A DNA stretch of 64,000 nt, from positions 1,550,001-1,614,000 of the forward strand of contig NC_020891.1 of NCBI RefSeq assembly GCF_000355695.1, read 5' to 3'. The notes under the pieces are model-generated. The model did no database searches and was not told the DNA's origin. It worked only from the letters and a program-made list of their open reading frames with translations. Position 1 is the stretch's first letter. Each line of letters begins with the position of its first letter. The translations under genes were made by a program, and so were the position numbers. This stretch comes from Clavibacter nebraskensis NCPPB 2581. GTDB taxonomy: Bacteria > Actinomycetota > Actinomycetes > Actinomycetales > Microbacteriaceae. This document shows positions 1-9,200 of this stretch, piece by piece.

Positions 1-1
1 G

Positions 2-175
2 ACGCTCGTGCTGGTGGGCGACCGGGACGCCGTGGTCGACCGCCCGTTCGCGCGCGACTTCGCCGCCCGGATCCCGCGCGGCGAGCACCGGGTGGCGCGC
101 GGCCCGCACGTCGTGATGTACACGGATCCGCTCGGCGTCGCGCGCGCCATCCTGGAGCACGCCCGGGCCCGATGA
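2..175 (+). CDS. Alpha/beta hydrolase, C-terminal fragment
   Basis: The window opens inside this gene; the last 57 codons are present and end at a TGA. The fragment starts TLVLVGDRDAVVDR, the usual loop carrying the catalytic or structural Asp late in alpha/beta hydrolases. It continues to GPHVVMYTDP, where a His before a hydrophobic run fits the catalytic His position. Substrate cannot be inferred. It lies 67 bases before another hydrolase gene on the same strand, but that gene appears to have its own start-proximal promoter. Confidence 0.7.
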   Translation, partial: TLVLVGDRDAVVDRPFARDFAARIPRGEHRVARGPHVVMYTDPLGVARAILEHARAR

Positions 176-230
176 CGCCCGACGCGGACCGGCGTCGGAC
201 GCTCCGGCCGACGGGCGCTCCGCGCCCGGG

Positions 231-236
231 CAGGAT
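231..236 (+). promoter_or_regulatory. -10 hexamer CAGGAT, probable leaderless start
   Basis: CAGGAT lies exactly 6 bases before the GTG at 243. This is the spacing at which transcription would begin at the start codon itself. There is no Shine-Dalgarno sequence. The hexamer is weaker than the TAnnnT examples elsewhere in the window. Confidence 0.35.
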
Positions 237-242
237 GGACGG

Positions 243-977
243 GTGACCGCCGCCGCACCCGACCCGCTCCCGCCGCTGCCGGCCCTGCGGAAGGCGCTCG
301 ACTGGGCGCTCGACTACGCCTACGTCCTCCGCTGGCAGGCGGCCGCCACGATCTCCCGCGACGACGCCCGCTCCTTCGAGGACGGCCGCGACGACCGGCC
401 GACGATCCTCGTGCTGCCGGGCGTGTACGAGCGTTGGCAGTTCATGCTGCCGATCATCCGGCGGCTGCACGCGCGCGGCCACGGCGTGCACGTGGTCGGC
501 GCGCTCGGCGCGAACGTGGGCCGCGTCGCCGAGATGTCGCGCCGGGCCCGCGCGTACCTCGAGGCCGAGGACCTGCGGGACGTCGTCATCGTCGCGCACA
601 GCAAGGGCGGCCTCATCGGCAAGCACCTCATGGCGTTCGGCGACCCGGATCGTCGGATCCGCGCGATGGTCGCGATCAACGCGCCCTTCGGCGGCTCCTC
701 GTACGCGCGCCTCATCCCCGTCCGCAGCATCCGCGACTTCTCGCCGCGGAACGCCGCGCTCGTGGAGCTCGGCCGGTCGCGCGAGGTCAACGCGCGGATC
801 ACGAGCGTCTTCGCGCGCTTCGACCCGCACATCCCGGGTGGCAGCTCGCTCGACGGCGCGACGGACGAGCGCGTCGCCGCGTCGGGTCACTTCCGGATCA
901 TGGGCGACGAGGACGTGCTCCGCCGGGTGGAGGCCGCGATCGACCGGGCCGGAATGCAGGCGGCACCGCCCGCCTGA
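243..977 (+). CDS. Alpha/beta hydrolase (lipase-like)
   Basis: A 244-residue alpha/beta hydrolase starting at GTG. The nucleophile elbow AHSKGG (Ser at about residue 120) follows a strand DVVIVAH, as in lipases and esterases of this fold. The segment TILVLPGVYERW (about 54-65) sits where the oxyanion-hole loop is expected. A late SGHFRIMGD supplies a candidate catalytic His. No signal peptide is seen, so it is probably cytoplasmic. Substrate is unknown; the Lys after the Ser (SKGG) is typical of a small actinobacterial esterase group. Confidence 0.8.
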   Translation: MTAAAPDPLPPLPALRKALDWALDYAYVLRWQAAATISRDDARSFEDGRDDRPTILVLPGVYERWQFMLPIIRRLHARGHGVHVVGALGANVGRVAEMSRRARAYLEAEDLRDVVIVAHSKGGLIGKHLMAFGDPDRRIRAMVAINAPFGGSSYARLIPVRSIRDFSPRNAALVELGRSREVNARITSVFARFDPHIPGGSSLDGATDERVAASGHFRIMGDEDVLRRVEAAIDRAGMQAAPPA

Positions 978-996
978 TCCGCCTCGGAGCGCGGCG

Positions 997-1002
997 CATA
1001 CT
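997..1002 (+). promoter_or_regulatory. -10 hexamer CATACT, probable leaderless start
   Basis: CATACT sits 6 bases before the ATG at 1009, with no ribosome binding site between. This fits a leaderless transcript for the MFS gene and supports that start codon over upstream in-frame starts. Confidence 0.45.
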
Positions 1003-1008
1003 GGGCAC

Positions 1009-2430
1009 ATGCCCGACTCCGCCGCCCCCGCACGCGCGGGCGGCCACCCGGACGGCACCGCCGACGGTCGCGGACGCACGGTGCTCGTCGTCGCGATCCT
1101 CGCCTCCTTCGTCGCGTTCCTCGACGGCACGGTCGTCAACGTCGCGCTGCCCGCGATCGGGGAGGACCTCGGCGGCGGGCTCGTCGTGCAGCAGTGGGTC
1201 GTGGACGCGTACCTCATCACCCTCGGCGCGCTGATCCTCCTGGCCGGCTCCCTCTCCGACGCCTTCGGCCGCGTGCGGGTGCTCCGCTGGGGGCTCGTCG
1301 GCTTCGGCGTCACGTCGCTCGTGTGCGCGATCGCGCCGACCGCCGGGATCCTCATCGCCGCGCGCGCCGCCCAGGGTGCCGCCGGTGCCCTGCTCGTGCC
1401 GAGCTCCCTGGCCCTCCTCGCGCAGGCCTTCCGCGGACTCGCGCAGGCGAAGGCCATCGGCTCCTGGACGGCGTGGACCGGCACCGCGATGCTCGTGGGC
1501 CCCGTCCTCGGCGGCGTCCTGGTGGACGCCCTCGACTGGCGGCTCGTGTTCGAGATCAACGTGCTCCCCATCGCCGTGACCCTCGTCCTGCTCGCCCGGC
1601 TGCCGCGCGACGCGCCCGTCGCCGACGGCACGCGCGTGGACGTGCCGGGAGCGGCGCTCGGCGCCCTGGGGATCGGCGGCCCCGTCTTCGCGCTCATCGA
1701 GCAGTCGCGGCTCGGCCTCGGCCACCCGCTCGTGGTCGGCAGCCTCGTGGTCGGCGTCGCGTGCCTCGTGCTGTTCGTGGTGCGCGAGCGCTCCACCCCG
1801 CACCCGATGCTGCCGCTCGCGCTCTTCCGGGAGCGGGACTTCCTCGTCGGCAACATCGCGACCGTCGGGATCTACGGCGCGCTGTCGCTCGGCGGCTTCG
1901 TGATCGCGGTCTTCCTGCAGCAGACGGGCGGGCTGTCGGCGACGGCCGCGGGCTTCGCGCTCGTGCCGACCACCGTGATCATGCTGCTGCTGTCGACGCG
2001 CTTCGGCGTTCTGGCGGGTCGCATCGGGCCGCGGCTCCTGATGGGCATCGGGCCGATCGTCGCGGGCGGCGGCTACCTGCTGATGCTGCGCGCCACGGAA
2101 CCCGTGGACTACCGGGGGCAGCTGCTCCCCGGGATCCTCGTGTTCGGCCTGGGCCTGTCGATGACGGTCGCGCCGCTGACCGCGACGATCCTCGAGGCCG
2201 TGCCGTCCGCGCAGGCGGGCATCGCGTCGGCCGTCAACAACGCCGTCTCGCGCATCGCCGGGTTGATCGCCATCGCCGCGATCGGGCTCGTGGCCGGGCC
2301 CGATCTCGACGTCGCCGCCTTCCACCGTGTGGTGCTCGTGACGGCGGCGCTCCTCGTGGCGGGCGGGCTGGTGTCCCTCGTCGGGATCCGCTCGCGTCCC
2401 GCCCAAGCCGCGGGCGACGCGGCGGGCTAG
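1009..2430 (+). CDS. MFS transporter, DHA2 drug:H+ antiporter type
   Basis: A 473-residue multi-spanning membrane protein of the major facilitator superfamily. Residues 38-48 (LDGTVVNVALP) match the first-helix motif of the DHA2 (14-TM) exporters such as EmrB/QacA. The loop GSLSDAFGRVRVL corresponds to MFS motif A between helices 2 and 3, and TAMLVGPVLGGVL to the antiporter motif C. Expected role is proton-driven export of hydrophobic or cationic compounds from the inner membrane; the substrate cannot be told. No TetR-type regulator is adjacent. Its TAG stop shares the palindrome CTAG with the stop of the convergent oxidoreductase gene. An upstream in-frame extension overlaps the previous gene and is rejected. 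Confidence 0.88.
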   Translation: MPDSAAPARAGGHPDGTADGRGRTVLVVAILASFVAFLDGTVVNVALPAIGEDLGGGLVVQQWVVDAYLITLGALILLAGSLSDAFGRVRVLRWGLVGFGVTSLVCAIAPTAGILIAARAAQGAAGALLVPSSLALLAQAFRGLAQAKAIGSWTAWTGTAMLVGPVLGGVLVDALDWRLVFEINVLPIAVTLVLLARLPRDAPVADGTRVDVPGAALGALGIGGPVFALIEQSRLGLGHPLVVGSLVVGVACLVLFVVRERSTPHPMLPLALFRERDFLVGNIATVGIYGALSLGGFVIAVFLQQTGGLSATAAGFALVPTTVIMLLLSTRFGVLAGRIGPRLLMGIGPIVAGGGYLLMLRATEPVDYRGQLLPGILVFGLGLSMTVAPLTATILEAVPSAQAGIASAVNNAVSRIAGLIAIAAIGLVAGPDLDVAAFHRVVLVTAALLVAGGLVSLVGIRSRPAQAAGDAAG

Positions 2431-3404
2431 ACCGCCAGCAGCACCTTGCCCACGTGCTGCGACGACGCCACGTGGGCGTGCGCGGCGGCCGCCTCGGCGA
2501 GCGGGAAGACGCGGTCGACGACCGGGCGCACGGATCCGTCGGCCACCGCCGGCCACACGTCCGCCCGGACCGCGGCGACGATGCGCGCCTTGTCCTCGGC
2601 GTCGCGGGCCCGGAGCGTCGTGCCCCAGATCCGCCCGCGCCGGGCCATCAGCTGGCCGAGCGCGATGCTCGTGGGGGCTCCGCTCTGCGCGCCGATGACC
2701 ATGATCCGGCCGTCGCGCGCGAGGGCGCGGATGTCGCGGTCGATGTAGTCGCCGCCGATCGCGTCGAGGATCACATCCGCTCCGCGGCCGTCGGTGGCCG
2801 CGAGGAGCGCCTCCACGAAGTCCTGCTCGCGGTAGTCGATGAGGATCTCCGCCCCGAGCGCCCGGCACGCCTCGAGCTTCGCGGGGCTGCCGGCGGTCAC
2901 GGCCACACGCGCGCCGAGCCGCGTGGCCAGCTGGATCGCCATGGTGCCGATCCCGCTCGACCCGCCGTGCACGAGCAGCGTCTCGCCCGGCGCGAGGCCC
3001 GCGTCGAGCACGACGTTCGACCACACGGTCGCCACCACCTCGGGCAGCCCCGCCGCCTCGACGAGGTCGAGCCCGTCGGGCACCGGCAGGACGTGCCGCT
3101 CGTCGACCGCGACGAGCTCCGCGTAGCCGCCGCCGGCGAGCAGCGCGCACACGCGGTCGCCGACGCCCCAGCGCGCCGCGCCCGCGCCGACCGCCTCGAC
3201 CGTGCCCGACACCTCGAGCCCGAGGTGCGTCGGCGCTCCCGCGGGCGGCGGGTACGCGCCCGCGCGCTGGCTGAGGTCGGCGCGGTTGACGCCGGCGGCG
3301 GCCACGCGGATCAGCACCTCGCCGGGACCCGCGACCGGATCCGGCAGGTCGGTGAGGGAGAGGACGTCGGGGGAACCGGGGGAGGGGAAGGTGATCGCGC
3401 GCAT
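2427..3404 (-). CDS. NADPH:quinone oxidoreductase, zinc-independent MDR family
   Basis: A 325-residue medium-chain dehydrogenase/reductase. The N-terminal GroES-like part contains GVNRADLSQRAGAYPPP and LGLEVSGTVEAVG. The Rossmann segment HGGSSGIGTMAIQLA (146-160) binds NADPH, and its sequence resembles the QOR/PIG3 group. No zinc-binding cysteine cluster is present. It probably reduces quinones or enones in the cytoplasm, giving some oxidative-stress protection; that is inference. The ATG at 3404 is chosen because a TACCGT hexamer stands 6 bases upstream. Confidence 0.88.
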   Translation of the reverse strand: MRAITFPSPGSPDVLSLTDLPDPVAGPGEVLIRVAAAGVNRADLSQRAGAYPPPAGAPTHLGLEVSGTVEAVGAGAARWGVGDRVCALLAGGGYAELVAVDERHVLPVPDGLDLVEAAGLPEVVATVWSNVVLDAGLAPGETLLVHGGSSGIGTMAIQLATRLGARVAVTAGSPAKLEACRALGAEILIDYREQDFVEALLAATDGRGADVILDAIGGDYIDRDIRALARDGRIMVIGAQSGAPTSIALGQLMARRGRIWGTTLRARDAEDKARIVAAVRADVWPAVADGSVRPVVDRVFPLAEAAAAHAHVASSQHVGKVLLAV

Positions 3405-3410
3405 CCCGCC

Positions 3411-3416
3411 ACGGTA
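3411..3416 (-). promoter_or_regulatory. -10 hexamer TACCGT, probable leaderless start of quinone oxidoreductase
   Basis: On the minus strand TACCGT is followed by six bases and then the ATG at 3404. No ribosome binding site fits in the gap, so the mRNA probably starts at the ATG. Confidence 0.5.
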
Positions 3417-3558
3417 CGCCCGCCGCGGCCCGCGTCCGGCCGACCCCAGAAGTACATGAACTCGCAAAGAGAAATGGGAATGGAAGCGGGATCCATGCGC
3501 TTGCATACCTTCGAGGCCGTCGGCCCGCACCCATGACCCCTGTACGAAAGGCACGCAC

Positions 3559-4125
3559 ATGAGCGACACCAGCACCGTCCCCGGATACATCGCCGGCACC
3601 TGGACCATCGACAAGACGCACAGCTCGGTCGGCTTCAGCATCCGCCACATCATGATCAGCAAGGTCAAGGGCACGTTCAAGGACTTCGACGCCGAGATCG
3701 TGACGGGCGCCACCCCCGAGCAGAGCTCCGTCACGGCCCACGCGACCATCGCCTCGATCGACACGAACGAGCCGAACCGCGACCAGCACCTCCGCACCAA
3801 CGACTTCTTCGACGCCGAGAACCACCCCACCATCGACTTCGTCTCGACCGCCGTGCGCGTCGAGAAGGACGGCGACGCCAAGGTCGACGGCGAGCTCACC
3901 GTCCGCGGCGTCACCAAGCCCGTCACGTTCGACGTCGAGTTCGGCGGCTTCGGCGGTGACCCCTACGGCAACACCAAGTTCGGCGCGACGGCCACCACGG
4001 TCATCAACCGCGAGGACTTCGGCCTCACCTACAACGCGGCCCTCGAGACCGGCGGCGTGCTGCTCGGCGACAAGGTCACCATCACGCTCGACATCCAGGC
4101 GGTCCTCGCGACCCCCGCGGCCTAG
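3559..4125 (+). CDS. YceI family lipid-binding protein
   Basis: A 188-residue YceI-domain protein. Hallmarks are WTIDKTHSSVGFSIRH near the start, the central RDQHLRTNDFFDAENHPTI, and a C-terminal beta-rich LTVRGVTKPVTFDVEF. The family forms a lipocalin-like barrel that binds isoprenoid or fatty amides. There is no signal peptide, so this copy is probably cytoplasmic, as is common in Actinobacteria. An AAAGG ribosome binding site precedes the ATG, so this gene is leadered. Ligand unknown. Confidence 0.9.
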   Translation: MSDTSTVPGYIAGTWTIDKTHSSVGFSIRHIMISKVKGTFKDFDAEIVTGATPEQSSVTAHATIASIDTNEPNRDQHLRTNDFFDAENHPTIDFVSTAVRVEKDGDAKVDGELTVRGVTKPVTFDVEFGGFGGDPYGNTKFGATATTVINREDFGLTYNAALETGGVLLGDKVTITLDIQAVLATPAA

Positions 4126-4174
4126 CGCGCTCCGGCCGGGCATCCGTCCGGCCGCCCCCGCGTCACGCGGATCC

Positions 4175-4210
4175 GACGCCCCCGTTCCCCTCGCCGGGAC
4201 CGGGGGCGTC
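4175..4210. terminator. Bidirectional hairpin terminator
   Basis: Arms 4175-4189 and 4196-4210 pair over 15 positions with one mismatch around a 6-base loop. It sits between the ends of the convergent YceI and hydrolase genes. There is no U tract on either strand. Confidence 0.6.
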
Positions 4211-4230
4211 GTCGTGCGCGGCGTCGCGGC

Positions 4231-5163
4231 TCAGGGGACGAGGCCGAGCGCGCGCAGCGTCTCGGCCGGGCGCTCCACGTGCGCGAAGTGGCCGGCGTCG
4301 CGGATCACCGCCGACCGCAGCGACGGCACCGCGCGCGCCAGCAGGTCGAGGTCGTCCGGGGAGACGAACACGTCGTCGTCGCCGCGCACCGCGACCACCG
4401 GGCACGCGATGCGCGACCAGAGGCCGTCCGCGTCGTAGCCGCGCGTCACCTCCGCGGCCAGCGAGAACGCGCGGGGGCGCGCCTCAGTCGCGATCGCGTC
4501 GACGATCGAGCGGCGCACGTGCCAGCCGTGGGCGAACAGCGGCAGCGCGACCGGCCGCATGAGGCGGATGCGGCCGACGCCGCGGATGAGCGCGGTGCCG
4601 GGGCGTCCGAGGCGGCGCATGGTGCGCATCACGCCGAGCATCATCGTGAAGCCCGGGATGAGCCGGAACTCCCGCACGGGATGCGCGACGCTCGCGATCA
4701 CGGAGTACGTCGTGGGCGAGACGAGCGCCACGGAGACGACGCGGGAGGGGTCCTGCGCGGCCAGGTGCAGGGCGATGAAGCCGCCCATGGAGTGGCCGAC
4801 GAGCCGGAAGCGCGCGTAGCCGAGGCCGTCGACCACGGCGCGGACGGCGTCGGCGATGGCGTCGACCGTCGCCTCGTCGTCGGGCGCGTCGAGCACGGAG
4901 CCGCCCCAGCCGGGCAGGTCGATCGCGACCACGTCCGCGAACGGCACGCCCGCGTCGCGCGCGGTGCGGATCAGCGGCGTCCAGGTGGTCCAGGATCCGG
5001 CGGCGCCGTGCAGCAGCACCGTTGCCGTGTCCGACCCGCGCACCGCGGCGTGGTGGTGCCGGACCACGCCGAGGCGGGTCGGGGTGGTGCCCCGCACGAG
5101 TCCGGACGCCGCCGGGTCCGGGTCCAGCTCGAGCGGGCTGTAGCCGGGCAGGGGCCGGGTCAC
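4231..5163 (-). CDS. Alpha/beta hydrolase
   Basis: A 310-residue alpha/beta hydrolase with a full motif set: oxyanion loop LLHGAAGSW (about 51-58), nucleophile elbow GHSMGG (Ser about 125), acid loop RGDDDVFVSPDD and catalytic His in DAGHFAHVERP. A cap insertion rich in Met and Arg lies between the nucleophile and the acid. It resembles haloalkane dehalogenase/epoxide hydrolase-like and C-C hydrolase members, but the substrate is not readable. The GTG start at 5163 overlaps the stop of the upstream FUSC gene as GTGA, so the two are translationally coupled. Confidence 0.85.
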   Translation of the reverse strand: MTRPLPGYSPLELDPDPAASGLVRGTTPTRLGVVRHHHAAVRGSDTATVLLHGAAGSWTTWTPLIRTARDAGVPFADVVAIDLPGWGGSVLDAPDDEATVDAIADAVRAVVDGLGYARFRLVGHSMGGFIALHLAAQDPSRVVSVALVSPTTYSVIASVAHPVREFRLIPGFTMMLGVMRTMRRLGRPGTALIRGVGRIRLMRPVALPLFAHGWHVRRSIVDAIATEARPRAFSLAAEVTRGYDADGLWSRIACPVVAVRGDDDVFVSPDDLDLLARAVPSLRSAVIRDAGHFAHVERPAETLRALGLVP

Positions 5164-6206
5164 TCGGCGCCGCCGATGATCTCCGAGCGGATGCGGCGGA
5201 TGTCCTCCAGCAGCGAGCCGATGAGGATCCAGTGCTCCTCGCTCGGCTGCAGCACCACGAGCGGCGCCGTGAGCGCGGGCTCCTCCCGCGGGTCGGCGCC
5301 GTTCGCGCGGCCGTCGCCCGGCAGCGCGTGCTCGGCGAGGAGCCGCACGTCGTGGGCGGCGCGCGTCAGCTCCGTCGCGATCCCGCGCACCACGGGCTCC
5401 TCGGCGAGCGACGGGTCGTAGCGGTCGTGCACGGCGCGCGTCATGCCGACCACGCGGTTCACGAGCACCGTGAGCGTCGCGAGGAGCTCCCGGTCGGCCT
5501 CGAGCAGCGCGCGGTGCCGCCGCCGGAGCGGGTTGAGGGTGAGGCTCTCGAGGCCCCGGTCGACCTCGGCGACGGCCTTCGTGTGCCGCGGCCGGAGCTC
5601 GCGGGCGCGCGCGAGCATGCGGTCGAGCTCCGCGCGGTCGACGGGCTCGGACAGCGCGCCCGCCAGCCGGTCGAGGGCGGCGGCGCAGTCGCCCGCGAGG
5701 CCGACCACGGCGCGGCGGCTCGCCTCGTGCAGCACGGGCGGGGCGATCGCGATGTTGACGACCACGCCGATGGCCGCGCCGAGGATCGTCTCCACGATGC
5801 GGTCGACCGCATAGACGGGCGAGAGCTGGCCGATGGCGAGCACGAGCATCGCGCTGATGGGGATCTGCGTGCTCGACCCGGGCGTCAGCCGGAACACCCA
5901 GCCCACCAGCACGGCGACGACGACCGCGAGCAGCACCACCCCGCTCGACGTGCCGAGCGCGAGGCCGAGGACGAGCGCCAGCAGCACGCCCGTGATCACG
6001 CCGAGGCTGCGCTCGACCGCCTTGCCGAAGGTCTGGTTGATGCTCGGCTGCACCACGAGCAGCGCCGCGATGGTCGCGAAGATGGGCAGCTGCGCGGGCA
6101 GCAGGGCGATGCACACGAACCAGGCGATGATCGCGGCGACGGAGGTCTTGACCACCTGGACGAACGGGATCCGCGTGGTGGTGCGGACGGTCGTGGTGAT
6201 GCGCAC
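5160..6206 (-). CDS. FUSC-family inner membrane protein, aromatic acid exporter-like
   Basis: A 348-residue protein with about six N-terminal membrane segments (roughly residues 18-170) of the FUSC/ArAE (YccS/AaeB-like) type, including PSINQTFGKAVERSLGVITG, followed by a charged helical cytoplasmic domain. Related proteins move aromatic acids or act on cell-envelope compounds; the substrate here is unknown. It is the first gene of a two-gene unit with the downstream hydrolase (GTGA overlap), suggesting joint handling of an ester or aromatic compound. Confidence 0.8.
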   Translation of the reverse strand: MRITTTVRTTTRIPFVQVVKTSVAAIIAWFVCIALLPAQLPIFATIAALLVVQPSINQTFGKAVERSLGVITGVLLALVLGLALGTSSGVVLLAVVVAVLVGWVFRLTPGSSTQIPISAMLVLAIGQLSPVYAVDRIVETILGAAIGVVVNIAIAPPVLHEASRRAVVGLAGDCAAALDRLAGALSEPVDRAELDRMLARARELRPRHTKAVAEVDRGLESLTLNPLRRRHRALLEADRELLATLTVLVNRVVGMTRAVHDRYDPSLAEEPVVRGIATELTRAAHDVRLLAEHALPGDGRANGADPREEPALTAPLVVLQPSEEHWILIGSLLEDIRRIRSEIIGGAE

Positions 6207-6261
6207 GTGCGGCCTCCGGCGGCGGTCTCGGGTGGATCCATCATCCCGCGGGCGGGCGGCC

Positions 6262-9200
6262 TCAGGCGACCTGGGCCGCGTCGTCCATCCCGTCGGCCCC
6301 GCCGTCGCCCTGCCGCCTCGCGTCCTGCCAGCGCGCCCACATCTCCTTGAGGTCCCACGCTTCCTCCGCCTGGATGGAGACGCCGCGCTCGCCCGTGCGC
6401 CGGGTGCGCCCCCGGATCACGAGCAGCCGCGTGCCGAACAGCATGGGCCCGGCCTTCTGCTGCGCCTCGTCGAAGAAGGTGGAGTCCGAGCAGCCCGAGC
6501 CGTCGTCGAGGCTGATGAAGACGACGCGCTTGCCGCTGCGCATGGGCGGCGTCTGCGTGGCGATGCGGATCCCCGCGACCACCACCTCGGAGCCGCTGCG
6601 CACCTCGAGCAGCTGGCTCGCCGGGATGACCCCGAGCTCGTCGAGCATGGGCCGGTAGCTCTCCAGCACGTGCTCGGTGACCTCCATCTGCAGGATGTCG
6701 AGCTCGGCGGCGACGCGCGCCCGGCCGTCGGGGTCGGGCGAGCCGCGCGGGATGAGGTCGCGGTCGTCGACGAAGAGCGGCAGCTGGCCGGCCGGATCCT
6801 GGGGCCGGGCCGCGCGCGCCGTGAGCCGCCGGGCGAACGCCATCACGTCGCCGCGCGACGCGGCCCCGCGGGCGGCGGCGGCGTCCTCGTCGGACGTCGC
6901 GAGCGAGTCGAGCGCGCCCACCGCGGCCAGCCGCTCGAGCAGCGCGCGCGACGGCTGCGCCTTCGCGTAGAAGTCGCTGATGGAGTCGTAGGGCTGGCCC
7001 CGCTCGATGCGCTCCAGCTCCGCCTGGCTCATCCCGTGCACGTCCTGCAGCGACAGCCGGATCCCCAGCTCGCCGATGCGCGTGCGTCCCGTCGTCCCCT
7101 CGCCCGCGACGCGCTCGACCCGGTAGACGCCGGTCGACCGGTTCACGTCGAGCGGCAGCACGGGCACGCCCATGCGCCGGGCCTCGGTGAGGAGCAGGCG
7201 CTTGGGGTACATGCCGGGGTCATGCGTGAGGATCCCCGCGAGGAACTCCGCCGGGTAGTGCGTCTTCAGCCACGCGCTCTGCCAGGTGGGCAGCGCGAAC
7301 GCGGCGCCGTGCGCCTTGCAGAACCCGAACGAGCCGAAGCCCTTCAGTGCCTTCCAGATGCGCTCGACGTCGGCGTCCGAGAAGGGACGCCGGCCCGTGC
7401 GCCCGTCGACGTGCGCGGTCGTGCGCTCCCGGAACGCCTGCTCGACCACCGTGTCCATCCGCTCCATGTTGCGGCGCAGCTCGTCGGCCTCCGCGAGAGA
7501 GACCTGCATGCAGTCGGCGAAGATCCGGATGACCTGCTCGTGGTAGATGACGACGCCGAACGTGGACGCGAGGAACGGCGCGAACCGGGGGTGCAGGTAG
7601 TCGGGCCGGGTGATGCCGTGCTTCGTGTCGAGGAACGGCGCGACCATGTTGCCCTTCATGGGCCCCGGCCGGAACAGCGAGATGTCGGCGATGAGGTCCT
7701 CGTAGACGTCCGGCTGCATCTTGCCGATGAGCTCGCGCTGCCCGGGCGACTCGATCTGGAACATGCCGAGCGTGTGCGTGGTGCGGATGGCCTGGAACGT
7801 CTCCTCGTCGTCGTGCGGGATCTCGTCGAGCTCGATGCGCCCGTCGCGGTGCACGTAGCGCGCGTCGACCGGGATGCCGCCCGCGACCGCCGAGCGCGTG
7901 CCGTGGATGCGGTGGATCTCGTCCAGCGCGTACGCCATGGTGCTCTGCATCCGCACGCCGAGGATGTCGAGCTTCAGGAGCCCCATGTCGTCGATGTCGT
8001 CCTTGTCGAACTGGCTCATCGGCAGGCCCATGCCGCTCGGCTGCACGGGGCTCGTGCTCAGCAGGTCGGAGTCGCCGAGGATCACGCCGCACGGGTGCAT
8101 GGAGATGTGCCGGGGGAGCCGGTCGAGCCGCTCGGTGAGGTCGACCAGCAGGTCGATGCTCGGGTCGTCGCGCACGAGGTCGGCGATGGGCTTGAGCTCC
8201 GGCTTGGTCTCGAGCACCGCCCGGAACTCGCGCGCGTTGAAGCGCCAGATGTTCTTGGCGATGAAGTCGATCTGCTGCTCGTCGAGGTCGAGCGCGAGCC
8301 CCGCGTCGCGCGCGGCGCCGCGGGCCCGGTAGGTGTTCTGCATCGAGAGCAGGGTGACCCGGTTGCTGCCGTACCTCTCGAACACGCGGTGGTACACCTC
8401 GTGCCGGCGCGCGGACTCCACGTCGATGTCGATGTCGGGCAGCGTCGAGCGCACCTTGCCGAGGAAGCGCTCGAACAGCAGGTCGTGCTCGAGCGGGTCC
8501 ACGTTGGAGATGCGCAGCAGGTAGTTGACGAGGCTGCCCGCGCCGGATCCCCGCGCCTGGTTGCGCACGCCCATGTCGCGCATGAGCGCGCACACGTCGG
8601 CGACCGTGAGGAAGTAGGTGGCGAAGCCGAAGCCCGTGATGGTGGTGAGCTCGGTGCGCATGCGGGCGAGCACGCGCTGCCGCATGGCCTCGTCGACGTG
8701 CCCGAACCGCTCGGTGACGCCGACCTCGGCCTTCCGCCAGAGCGCCTCGTCCGGGTCGCCGGTGACGCCGATCACGGACTTCTCCGGCAGCTTCGGCTTC
8801 CGCCAGGCGAGGTCGGCGTCGGGATCCAGCCGGCAGCGGTCGGCGAGCTCCTCCGTGGCGCGCAGCAGCGCCTCGCCCGCCCGGCGGTCGAGGGACGACG
8901 CACCCGCGACCTCCCGCGCGATGCCCTGCATCTCGGCCGGGGTCTTGAGCCACGCCTGGCCGTTGGGCTGCGGGCGGAACGACCCGAGCGGCCGCAGCGT
9001 GCCCGCGGAGTCGAGCACGTCTCCCGTGAGCGCGTCGTCGGGCTCGAGGTACCGCGCGGCGTTGGTGAGCACGGCGGGGACGCGGTGGGCGTCGGCGAGC
9101 TCGAGCATGCGGGCGGCGTGGCGGAGGCTGGCGGACTCGCCGGGCTCGGTGAAGTGGCAGACCACCTCGACGACGACCGCGCCGGGCAGGAGCCGGGCCC

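Noticed and set aside
898-4143. 1081-codon open frame on the minus strand
   Set aside because: It runs antisense through the MFS, oxidoreductase and YceI genes, is made of Arg/Gly/Asp-rich low-complexity sequence and shows no domain. Long antisense frames are expected at this G+C content.
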